64,000 nucleotides of DNA from JAVVHH01 sp963835135 (GTDB taxonomy: Bacteria; Pseudomonadota; Alphaproteobacteria; Acetobacterales; Acetobacteraceae). The DNA is taken from positions 688,573 to 752,572 of the forward strand of contig CAWIEF010000002.1 in assembly GCA_963835135.1 (NCBI GenBank). The letters are read 5' to 3'. This document shows, piece after piece, positions 24,075-31,603 of this stretch. Each line of letters begins with the position of its first letter. Position 1 is the first letter of the stretch. The notes beneath the pieces are model-generated. The model did no database searches, was not told where the DNA came from, and was given only the letters and a program-made list of their open reading frames with translations. Made by a program: the position numbers and the translations under genes.

Positions 24075-25498
24075 CCGGCAACGCCGACCCGGTCTGGTCG
24101 ATCGCCGACGCCAAGACGCCCGCCTACATCGCGCTCGCCGACCGCGTCTGGGACACGCCGGAGCTCAACTACACCGAGGTCCGTTCCGCCGCCGCCCATC
24201 ACGAGCAGCTCGAGCGCGAAGGCTTCCGTATCGCCGAAGGCGTCGCCGGCCTGCCGACCGCCCTCATGGCCGAAGCCGGCCAAGGCGGCCCCGTGATCGC
24301 CATCCTCGGCGAATACGACGCGCTCCCCGGCCTCAGCCAACAGGCCGGCCTCGCCGGCCCGGCGCCGCTGCCCGGGAGCGACAACGGCCATGGCTGCGGC
24401 CACAACCTGCTCGGCGCCGCCTCCATGCTCGCCGCCGCCGCGCTCAAGGACCATCTCGCCGCCACTGGACAGCCCGGCCGGGTCCGCTACTACGGCTGCC
24501 CCGCCGAGGAGGGCGGCTCGGCCAAGGGTTTCATGGTCCGCGCCGGCTGCTTCGACGACGTCGACGTCGCGATCTGCTGGCACCCCGCCGCCTTCACCGG
24601 CGTCAACACCCCCATTTCGCTCGCCTGCAACGAGATCGACGTCCGGTTCACCGGACGCGCCGCCCACGCCGCCGCCGCGCCCGAACTCGGCCGCAGCGCG
24701 CTCGACGCCGTCGAACTGATGAGCATCGGCGTCAACTACCTGCGCGAACACATGCCGAGCACGGCGCGTATCCACTACGCCCACACCGATTCCGGCGGTA
24801 TCGCCCCCAACGTGGTCCAGGCCCGCGCCGCGGTCCGTTACCTCATCCGCGCCCGCGCCCTGCCCGGGCTACACGCGCTGAACGCCCGCGTCCGCGCCAT
24901 CGCCGACGGCGCCGCGCTCATGACCGAGACCAGCGTCCAGTGGACCATCATCAGCGGCGACGCCAATCTCGTCGGCAACACCCCGCTCGAACGCCTCATG
25001 CACCGGCAACTCGAGCGCCTCGGCCCGCCCGTGTTCGACGAGGCCGACCACGCCTTTGCCGCCGCCATCCAGCGGACCCTGACACAAGACGACATCGCCA
25101 CCTCCGCCGCCCGCTTCGGCCTGGTGCCGCAGCCCGGCGAGTCCCTCAGCAACGCCATCTACCCGCTCGGCGCCGGCGATGGCACGCTGGTCGGCTCGAC
25201 CGACGTCGGCACGGTCTCATGGGTCGTCCCCACCGTGCAGATGCGCGGCGCCACCTACGCCATCGGCACGCCCGGCCACTCCTGGCAGCTCGTTGCCCAG
25301 GGCAAGGCTCCGGCCGCGCACAAGGGCATGGCCTACGCCGCCAAAGCCATGGCCGCCACCGCCGCCGCCCTGTTCGCCGACCCGGCCCTCGTCGCCGCTG
25401 CCAAAGCCGACCACACCTCCCGCCTCGCCGGCGCGCCGTTCGTCAACCCGATCCCCGATGACGTTTCCCCGCCATTTCCGGCGAAATCGGCCGCGTAG
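24071..25498 (+). CDS. M20 family amidohydrolase (AbgB-like), probable CTG start
   Basis: This ~475-residue metal-dependent amidohydrolase has metal-ligand motifs in SDNGHGCGHNLLGAA and CPAEEGGSAKGFMV, a dimerisation domain around RFTGRAAHAAAAPELGRSAL, and TPGHSWQLVAQGKAPAAHKG near the end. The pattern is that of AbgB (p-aminobenzoyl-glutamate hydrolase)-like enzymes. The family's N-terminal segment, YIALADRVWDTPELNYTE, begins before any in-frame ATG/GTG/TTG. The CTG at 24071 overlaps the SDR stop as CTGA and is the most likely start. Confidence 0.82.
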   Translation: MTGNADPVWSIADAKTPAYIALADRVWDTPELNYTEVRSAAAHHEQLEREGFRIAEGVAGLPTALMAEAGQGGPVIAILGEYDALPGLSQQAGLAGPAPLPGSDNGHGCGHNLLGAASMLAAAALKDHLAATGQPGRVRYYGCPAEEGGSAKGFMVRAGCFDDVDVAICWHPAAFTGVNTPISLACNEIDVRFTGRAAHAAAAPELGRSALDAVELMSIGVNYLREHMPSTARIHYAHTDSGGIAPNVVQARAAVRYLIRARALPGLHALNARVRAIADGAALMTETSVQWTIISGDANLVGNTPLERLMHRQLERLGPPVFDEADHAFAAAIQRTLTQDDIATSAARFGLVPQPGESLSNAIYPLGAGDGTLVGSTDVGTVSWVVPTVQMRGATYAIGTPGHSWQLVAQGKAPAAHKGMAYAAKAMAATAAALFADPALVAAAKADHTSRLAGAPFVNPIPDDVSPPFPAKSAA

Positions 25499-25555
25499 CG
25501 GGCCGCCCCGCCGAACCTTGTTCCGCTTCCCCGGCGTTCATATCTGCACCGCATC

Positions 25556-26605
25556 ATGGAACACATGCTGCAGTTCGGCCTCGACACGTTCGGCGACGTC
25601 ACCGCCGCGCCCGCCGGCGACCGCACGCCGACCCCGCAGGTCATCCGCGATGTCGTCGAAGAAGGCGTCCTGGCCGACCGTCTCGGCCTCGACTTCTTCG
25701 GCATCGGCGAGCACCACCGCGCCGACTTCGCCGTCTCCTCGCCCGAGATGGTCCTCGCCGCCATCGCATCCCGCACCGAGCGCATCCGCCTCGGCTCCGC
25801 CGTCACCGTGCTGAGCTCCGACGAGCCCGTCCGCGTGTTCCAGCGCTTCGCCACCCTCGACGCCGTCTCGAACGGCCGCGCCGAGATCATCGTCGGCCGC
25901 GGCTCTTTCACCGAGAGCTTCCCCCTCTTCGGCCTCCCGCTCGACCAATACGAAGACCTGTTCGAGGAAAAGCTCGACCTCTTCCACAAGCTGATCACCG
26001 AAGACCGCATCACCTGGCAGGGCAACCTCCGCGCCCCCCTGACCGACACGGTCGTCTACCCTCGCACTGAGCGCCCCCTCACCACCTGGGTCGGCGTCGG
26101 CGGCAGCCCGCGCTCGATCGTCCGCGCCGCCCATTACGGCCTGCCGGTCATGCTCGCCATCATCGGCGGCGACCCGGCCCGCTTCCGCCCCTACGTCGAC
26201 ATGTTCGCCAAAGCCCTCGCCCAATTCGGCAAGCCCACCCAGCCGATGGGCGTCCACTCCCCCGGCTTCGTCGCCGAAACCGACCAATCCGCCCTCGACA
26301 TTTTCTGGCCCCACTACCGCGACATGCACGCCGCCATCGGCGCCGAACGCGGCTGGCCCCCGCTCGCCCGCGCCGCCTACGAGCACGAGATCGAGTCCGG
26401 CTCCCTCTACGTCGGCGCCCCCGCCACCGTTGCCCGCAAGATCGCCCGCACCGCCGACCTGCTCGACCTCACCCGCTTCCAACTCAAATACAGCGCCGGT
26501 ACGCTGCCGCATGCCGACATGCTCCGCAGTATCGAGCTTTATGCGACCGAGGTCGCGCCGGCCGTCCGCCGCCTCCTCAGCCCCGCCTTGGCTGCCGCGG
26601 AGTGA
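25556..26605 (+). CDS. LLM class flavin-dependent oxidoreductase
   Basis: This 349-residue luciferase-like TIM-barrel monooxygenase has EEGVLADRLGLDFFGIGEHH at the N-terminus, then RTERIRLGSAVTVLSSDEPV, FATLDAVSNGRAEIIVGRGS, and the G-rich VGVGGSPRSIVRAAHYGLPV, which contacts FMN. Such enzymes use reduced FMN supplied by a separate reductase. The ATG at 25556 fits the family. The stop TGA abuts the stop of the convergent methyltransferase gene, the two forming TGATCA with no spacer. Confidence 0.88.
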   Translation: MEHMLQFGLDTFGDVTAAPAGDRTPTPQVIRDVVEEGVLADRLGLDFFGIGEHHRADFAVSSPEMVLAAIASRTERIRLGSAVTVLSSDEPVRVFQRFATLDAVSNGRAEIIVGRGSFTESFPLFGLPLDQYEDLFEEKLDLFHKLITEDRITWQGNLRAPLTDTVVYPRTERPLTTWVGVGGSPRSIVRAAHYGLPVMLAIIGGDPARFRPYVDMFAKALAQFGKPTQPMGVHSPGFVAETDQSALDIFWPHYRDMHAAIGAERGWPPLARAAYEHEIESGSLYVGAPATVARKIARTADLLDLTRFQLKYSAGTLPHADMLRSIELYATEVAPAVRRLLSPALAAAE

Positions 26606-27241
26606 TCAGGCCCGCCCGATCACGGCCCAGAGCGGGTCACCCCCGTCGGGGATGACCTCGCTCAAGTCGATCGTCGCGAACCCGGCCCGCTGCATGTAGA
26701 GCGCCACCAGCTCCTGCTGCTCGTGTCCCTCCAGCGCCTGCCAGATCGCCACCGCCTTGGTCGGGAAGCAGCGGTTCGAGAACGTCACCACGAACGGCCC
26801 ACCGGCCCGCAACGCCCGCCGCACCGCGGTGAACACCGTCACCGGGCGCTGCAGATACTGCACCGACACGCACAGGCAGGCGCCGTCGAACGACCCGTCG
26901 GCCAGCGGCAGCGCCGGCTCCGCGTTCAGGTCTTGCACGAACCGCGCCGTCAGCCGCTCGTTCGCCGCCAACTCCGCCGCGTTCATCCCATGCCCGGTCA
27001 CCCCGGCGTACTCGATCTCCGGCGGCAGATGGCTCACCCAACTGCTCATCAAGTCAAGGATCGTGCCACCCGGCGGCAGCACCTCGCGGTAGAGCGCCGT
27101 CACCGCCGCGATCGCGCCGTCGTCGATATGCGTCACCAGCCGCGGCTGCGCGTAGAACAGCGGGTCCGGCGACGGATCGGCTTTATCGAACGCCTGCGCC
27201 GGCAATTCAGGGAGGTCGGGGGTCCTGTCCATGGCGGACAT
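26606..27241 (-). CDS. SAM-dependent methyltransferase-like protein
   Basis: This ~211-residue protein has the class I methyltransferase outline: ILDLMSSWVSHLPP in place of the Gly-rich motif I, FDGACLCVSVQYLQRP as post-motif, and LRAGGPFVVTFSNRCFPTKA. Motif I (DLMSSW rather than DxGxGxG) is degenerate, as in a subgroup annotated only as methyltransferase-domain proteins. The N-terminus DPLFYAQPRLVTHIDDGAI is characteristic of that subgroup. ATGs at 27241 and 27232 are equally plausible; neither has a clear ribosome-binding site. Confidence 0.75.
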   Translation of the reverse strand: MSAMDRTPDLPELPAQAFDKADPSPDPLFYAQPRLVTHIDDGAIAAVTALYREVLPPGGTILDLMSSWVSHLPPEIEYAGVTGHGMNAAELAANERLTARFVQDLNAEPALPLADGSFDGACLCVSVQYLQRPVTVFTAVRRALRAGGPFVVTFSNRCFPTKAVAIWQALEGHEQQELVALYMQRAGFATIDLSEVIPDGGDPLWAVIGRA

Positions 27242-27253
27242 ATGAGGTGACCG

Positions 27254-28108
27254 ATGGCAACCGCGAGCCCCCCGCCGCCTTATGCGAGCATGCCTCATCC
27301 CGTTCTCCAGCCCGGCGCTGTCGCGATCGTCACCGGCGGCGCATCCGGTATCGGCCGTGCTGCCGCGGCCGCCTTCGCGGAGCTCGGCCTACATGTCTGC
27401 GTGGCCGACCTGCCCGGACCCGCCCTCGAACAGATGCCGGCCGGTATGATGACCCACCCGACCGACGTCCGCCGCCCGGCCGACCTCGAGGCGCTGCAGG
27501 CTGCCGTGCTCGGCCGCTTCGGCCGGGTCGACGTGCTGATGAACAATGCCGCCGTACAACCCGGCAGCGACATGTTCGGCCCGCCCGGCGCCTGGGCGCG
27601 CATCATCGAGACCAATCTGTGGGGCGTCATTCACGGCACCCAAGTGTTCGCCCCGGGCATGATCGCGGCCGGCCGACCCGGCCTCATCATCAACACCGGC
27701 TCCAAGCAGGGCATCACCACGCCGCCCGGCGACCCCGCCTACAACGTGGCCAAAGCCGGCGTGAAAGCCTTCACCGAGGCCCTGCAGCATACGCTGCGCA
27801 CCACCGAAGCCTGTGAGGTGACGGCCCACCTCCTGATCCCCGGCTTCGTGTTCACGCCGCTCACTGCGAACGGCAGGACCGAGAAGCCCGATGCCGCCTG
27901 GACGCCCGAACAGACCGTCGGCTTCATGCTCGACTGCCTCGAGGCCGGCGATTTCTATATTCTCTGTCCCGACAACGACGTTCCCCGCGCGCTCGACGAG
28001 CGCCGCATCCTCTGGGCCGCCGGCGACATCGTCGACAATCGCCCGCCCCTGTCCCGCTGGCACCCGGATTTTGCCGACGCCGCCAAGCGGTTCATGGACA
28101 ACCGCTGA
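27254..28108 (+). CDS. SDR family oxidoreductase
   Basis: This 284-residue short-chain dehydrogenase has VTGGASGIGRAAAAAFAELG (residues ~26-45), LMNNAAVQPG, the catalytic region INTGSKQG and YNVAKAGVKAF, and a C-terminal extension that reads RALDERRILWAAGDIVDNRP. Asp follows the second strand (VADLP), which suggests NAD. GAGGTG precedes the ATG at 27254. It is divergent from the methyltransferase gene with a gap of only 12 bp. The substrate is unknown. Confidence 0.86.
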   Translation: MATASPPPPYASMPHPVLQPGAVAIVTGGASGIGRAAAAAFAELGLHVCVADLPGPALEQMPAGMMTHPTDVRRPADLEALQAAVLGRFGRVDVLMNNAAVQPGSDMFGPPGAWARIIETNLWGVIHGTQVFAPGMIAAGRPGLIINTGSKQGITTPPGDPAYNVAKAGVKAFTEALQHTLRTTEACEVTAHLLIPGFVFTPLTANGRTEKPDAAWTPEQTVGFMLDCLEAGDFYILCPDNDVPRALDERRILWAAGDIVDNRPPLSRWHPDFADAAKRFMDNR

Positions 28109-28143
28109 ACCACACCCACCTGCCGAACGACGAGAGGATTCTT

Positions 28144-28350
28144 ATGACCGACCAACCGATCAAAGACATCGGCGCCGATGGCGCGCGAATCAAACGGGAC
28201 ATCACCGAAACCAAACAGCGGAACCAGAGCAAGGTCGAGCCCTTTGACCCCGGAGCCGCCATGCTCGGCACGGACAACGAAGCGGGCTCCGCGCCGGACC
28301 ACGGCGGCATGGCCGACGCCCGCAACGCGCCGCCCCCGCCGCAGAAGTAG
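28144..28350 (+). CDS. Small hydrophilic protein of unknown function (68 aa)
   Basis: GAGAGGA precedes the ATG at 28144 and the codon usage looks coding. The product is highly polar (IKDIGADGARIKRDITETKQ) with a Pro-rich end and no hydrophobic core, so it is probably disordered. It follows the SDR by 35 bp and may share its transcript. I do not recognise a family. Confidence 0.55.
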   Translation: MTDQPIKDIGADGARIKRDITETKQRNQSKVEPFDPGAAMLGTDNEAGSAPDHGGMADARNAPPPPQK

Positions 28351-28356
28351 CCGGAT

Positions 28357-28383
28357 CCCCCGGGACCCGGGTCAGCCCGGGGG
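28357..28383. terminator. GC hairpin between convergent genes
   Basis: CCCCCGGG (28357-28364) pairs with CCCGGGGG (28376-28383) around an 11-base loop, between the small plus-strand gene and the minus-strand bciA. No T tract follows on either strand. Confidence 0.4.
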
Positions 28384-28391
28384 CGCCGCCC

Positions 28392-29324
28392 CTAGAACAC
28401 GGCGTGCTCCCCCCGGTCCACGCTCACCTCTCCCGCGACGAGGCGCCCGTAGAAGTCGAACAGCGTCTCCGTCCCAAATGACGGGGTCGCGTCCGCGTCG
28501 TACCGCCCGGCTCCCACGTCCCACACGAGCATCGACTCCGTCGCATAGTAATGGCCGATCCGCGCCAGTTCGGCCTTCTCGCGCAGCCCTGCCGCCCGCA
28601 GCACGAACGCGGCGCCGTTCAACAGCGCCGGGGAGACCGACCTGAACCGCGGTGGCAGCCGCAACAGCGCGAACAGCCGTTCGCCCATCTCCCGTGGCGT
28701 GACCGCAGGCCCTGGCCCGCCGATCGGCAGCACCCGGTCCCAAAGCGCTTCGTCCTCCAGGCAGGTGACGAGGAAGCGGGCGAGGTCGTCGTCGCTGATC
28801 GGCTTGCAGGCCGTCTCGCCCCCATCGCCGAACATCAGGAAGGGCTTGCCCCGCCGCAACCGCCCGAGCTGCCCGGACAGCGATTTGAAATACGCCGTCG
28901 GCCGCACGATCGAGTAGCGCAGGCCCGACTCCGGCAGCGCCCGCTCGAACGCCAGCTTGGCATGTTGGAACGCCAGTCGCGGCTTCTGCACGCAGATCGC
29001 CGACAGCAGCACGAACTGCCCCACCCCCGCCGCCACGGCGGCCTCCAGGACGGCCAGCTGCGCCCCATGATCGATCGCCCACGCATCTCCCGGCGCCCCC
29101 GTCCGAGACGCCAGGCACGATAGGACCGCGTCGAACCGCTCGCCCCTGAAGCCCTCCGCCAAGACCGACTCGGCCCGCGTCACGTCCCCCGCCCGGAACA
29201 CTGCCCCGTCCGGTCCCCGCCGCCCGAAGCACACCGCCTCGTGCCCCGCCGCCGCCAGCGCCCGCACCACCGCTCTCCCAATCGTCCCCGTCCCGCCCAC
29301 CACCAGAACGCGCTTCAAGCCCAC
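28392..29324 (-). CDS. bciA: BciA-type divinyl chlorophyllide a 8-vinyl reductase
   Basis: This 310-residue NAD(P)-binding protein has VLVVGGTGTIGRAVVRAL at the N-terminus and the run FVLLSAICVQKPRLAFQHAK, YSIVRPTAYFKSLSGQ, GDGGETACKPISDDDLARF, VLPIGGPGPAVTPREMGE, RIGHYYATESMLVWD and RYDADATPSFGTETL, which is diagnostic of BciA. The enzyme uses NADPH to reduce the 8-vinyl group in (bacterio)chlorophyll synthesis. No other pigment gene is in the window, so it lies outside a photosynthesis cluster. Its presence implies a phototroph or a recent descendant. ATG at 29324. Confidence 0.88.
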   Translation of the reverse strand: MGLKRVLVVGGTGTIGRAVVRALAAAGHEAVCFGRRGPDGAVFRAGDVTRAESVLAEGFRGERFDAVLSCLASRTGAPGDAWAIDHGAQLAVLEAAVAAGVGQFVLLSAICVQKPRLAFQHAKLAFERALPESGLRYSIVRPTAYFKSLSGQLGRLRRGKPFLMFGDGGETACKPISDDDLARFLVTCLEDEALWDRVLPIGGPGPAVTPREMGERLFALLRLPPRFRSVSPALLNGAAFVLRAAGLREKAELARIGHYYATESMLVWDVGAGRYDADATPSFGTETLFDFYGRLVAGEVSVDRGEHAVF

Positions 29325-29369
29325 GCCCCGCTCTGCTCTACATCCGACCCGCGAAGCAGGAGACGACCC

Positions 29370-30056
29370 ATGGACGAAGCCACCTTACGGCGCGACATCG
29401 TCGCGCAGGCGCGCGCGATGAACGCCCTGGGCATCAACCAGGGCACCTCCGGCAACATCTCCGCCCGCTGCGGCGCCACCATGCTCGTCACCCCGTCGGC
29501 CACTCCCTACGACGACATGCAGCCCGAGCACATCGCCGCCATGCCCCTCGACGGCGACGGCGGCTGGACCGGTCCGCTGAAGCCCTCGACCGAGTGGCGC
29601 TTCCACCGCGACATCCTGCGCGCCCGCCCCGAGGCGTCAGCCGTCGTCCACACCCACGCCACCCATTGCACCACGCTGGCCATCCTCCGCCGCGATATCC
29701 CCGCCGTCCACTACATGATCGCGGCGTTTGGCGGCGCCTCCATCCGGTGCGCGCCCTACGCGCTGTATGGAACTGCCGAACTCGCCGCCCATGCCCTGCG
29801 TGCGCTCGAGAACCGCCACGCGTGCCTCCTCGCCAACCACGGCATGATCACCGTCGGATCGAGCCTGGCCAAAGCCATGTGGCTCGCCGTCGAACTCGAG
29901 ACTCTGGCCAAGCAGTATTGCCTCGCGCTGCAACTCGGCACCCCGGTGATCCTGTCCGATGCCGAGATCGCCGAGACCATGCGCGGCTTCGCCAGCTACG
30001 GCCTCCAGCCGGCCGCGCCGCCGGCTGAGGCCACGCCATTGTCAGCGACGCCATAA
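29370..30056 (+). CDS. Class II aldolase/adducin family protein (fuculose-phosphate aldolase-like)
   Basis: This 228-residue protein has the class II aldolase pattern: MNALGINQGTSGNISARCG, MLVTPSATPYDDM, the catalytic Glu in KPSTEWRFH, zinc-binding HTHATHC and the third His in CLLANHGMITVG. These match FucA and related sugar-phosphate aldolases. The ATG at 29370 follows GCAGGAG; an in-frame extension upstream is Arg/Pro-rich and runs antisense through bciA. Its stop is two bases before the next gene's GTG, so it may be co-transcribed with the kinase by chance of packing. Confidence 0.85.
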   Translation: MDEATLRRDIVAQARAMNALGINQGTSGNISARCGATMLVTPSATPYDDMQPEHIAAMPLDGDGGWTGPLKPSTEWRFHRDILRARPEASAVVHTHATHCTTLAILRRDIPAVHYMIAAFGGASIRCAPYALYGTAELAAHALRALENRHACLLANHGMITVGSSLAKAMWLAVELETLAKQYCLALQLGTPVILSDAEIAETMRGFASYGLQPAAPPAEATPLSATP

Positions 30057-30058
30057 CG

Positions 30059-31216
30059 GTGAGACAAGGGGGCGAGAGAGCATCGACAGTGCAACCCCCG
30101 ACATACACTTTCGATCCCGACAGGCTCGCCGCCCTCGATCGATACGAGATCCTCGACAGCCAAGGCGAGCCCGGCTTCGACGACATCGTTCAACTCGCGA
30201 CCTTGATCTGCGACGCGCCGATCGGTTTGGTCAGCCTGGTCGCGTCCGATCGCCAGTGGTTCAAGGCCCGCTCCGGCCTCGAGGCGTGCGAGACCGGCCT
30301 CGACAGTTCCGTCTGCGCCCACGCCCTGATCGAGCCCGGCCTGCTCATCATCCCGGACCTGACCCTGGACGAGCGCACCCGGGAAAACCCTCTGGTGACG
30401 CATCAGCCGCATGTCCGCTTCTATGCCGGCGCGCCGTTCCGCGCCGCCACCGGCGAGGTGCTCGGCAGTCTATGCATCATCGATACCGTAGCACGGCCCG
30501 GCGGCCTGACCGACTCCCAGACCGTCTGCCTCACCACTCTGGGGCGGCAGGTGTCGAGCCAGCTCGAGTTGCGCCGAGCGATCGCCGAGCGGGATCTGCA
30601 CGCCGCCGAGCGGGAGCGGGCCGAGGCCCAACAGGAGGTTCTCAACCAGGAACTCAGCCACCGACTCAAGAACACCTTCGCCATCATCCAGGCCATCGCG
30701 ACGCAGACCCTGCGGCGCGTGCCCGACCAGGAGCCCGTGGAGGCGTTCGTCCAGCGCCTCCATGCCCTTTCGGCCGCGCATGACGTGCTGCTGCAACGGC
30801 GTTGGTCGGCGGCCAATCTCGGAGACATCGTGGCGAGCGTCATCGCCACCCTGGCCGAAGTCGTCCGATTCGACATCGCCGGGCCCGAGGTCGAGCTCGG
30901 GCCGCGGGCGACGCTATCCCTGTCGCTACTGCTCCATGAATTGACCACCAACGCGCTGAAATACGGGTCGCTCTCCAGCGAAAATGGCCGCGTCCGCATC
31001 AGCTGGCGTCTCGACCATGTTGATGGCGAGCAAGAGTTGGCGCTGAATTGGGACGAGGTTGGCGGCCCAGATGCGTCTCAGCCGGGCCGCCAGGGGTTTG
31101 GCTCAAGATTGATCCGCGTCGGATTGCTTGGAACAGGCGGCGTCGAGCTTCGTTATCTTCCATCAGGCTTCGTGGCCGAATTCAGGGCACCCCTCGCCCA
31201 GGTGCAGTTGGCGTAG
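30059..31216 (+). CDS. GAF-domain HWE-family sensor histidine kinase
   Basis: This 385-residue soluble kinase has a GAF domain at residues ~20-175 (LDRYEILDSQGEPGFDDIVQ, then GLVSLVASDRQWFKARSGL, PFRAATGEVLGSLCIID), a short coiled coil, and an HWE/HisKA_2 kinase with the phospho-His at ~201 in NQELSHRLKNTFAIIQAIAT. The N-box is LLLHELTTNALKYG and the G-box LNWDEVGGP. There are no membrane segments, so it senses a cytoplasmic signal. The GTG at 30059 is the likely start. A single-domain receiver gene lies 16 bp downstream, its probable partner. Confidence 0.88.
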   Translation: MRQGGERASTVQPPTYTFDPDRLAALDRYEILDSQGEPGFDDIVQLATLICDAPIGLVSLVASDRQWFKARSGLEACETGLDSSVCAHALIEPGLLIIPDLTLDERTRENPLVTHQPHVRFYAGAPFRAATGEVLGSLCIIDTVARPGGLTDSQTVCLTTLGRQVSSQLELRRAIAERDLHAAERERAEAQQEVLNQELSHRLKNTFAIIQAIATQTLRRVPDQEPVEAFVQRLHALSAAHDVLLQRRWSAANLGDIVASVIATLAEVVRFDIAGPEVELGPRATLSLSLLLHELTTNALKYGSLSSENGRVRISWRLDHVDGEQELALNWDEVGGPDASQPGRQGFGSRLIRVGLLGTGGVELRYLPSGFVAEFRAPLAQVQLA

Positions 31217-31232
31217 GGTGCGGAGTGGGGGC

Positions 31233-31598
31233 GTGGCAGAACCGAAGACAGTCATTCTGGTCGTGGAAGACGAGCCGCTGCTGCGCATGGCGGCCGTCGA
31301 CATGGTCGAGGATGCTGGTTTCGAGGCGGTCGAAGCGGCTGACGCGACCGAAGCCGTCCGGATCTTGGAGACGCGATTAGACATCCGCATCGTCTTCACC
31401 GACATCGACATGCCGCGCGGGATCGACGGCATGCGCCTGGCCGCCTGCATCCGCGATCGCTGGCCGCCCATCATGATCATACTGACGTCGGGGCATCATC
31501 TCGCGCGCGACGTGACGATGCCGCCCAACAGCCTATTTTTCCCCAAGCCCTATAGAGAGCGGGACGTCGTGGCCGCCTTTCACCGCCTGGCGCACTGA
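31233..31598 (+). CDS. Single-domain response regulator
   Basis: This 121-residue receiver has the acidic pair in VILVVEDEPLLRM, the phospho-acceptor in IVFTDIDMPRGIDG, Thr/Ser in IILTSGHH and the Lys in LFFPKPYRERDV. There is no output domain, as is common for HWE-kinase partners. The GTG at 31233 has a GGAG ribosome-binding site. The stop is five bases from that of the convergent solute-binding-protein gene. Confidence 0.88.
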   Translation: MAEPKTVILVVEDEPLLRMAAVDMVEDAGFEAVEAADATEAVRILETRLDIRIVFTDIDMPRGIDGMRLAACIRDRWPPIMIILTSGHHLARDVTMPPNSLFFPKPYRERDVVAAFHRLAH

Positions 31599-31603
31599 AT
31601 GGG

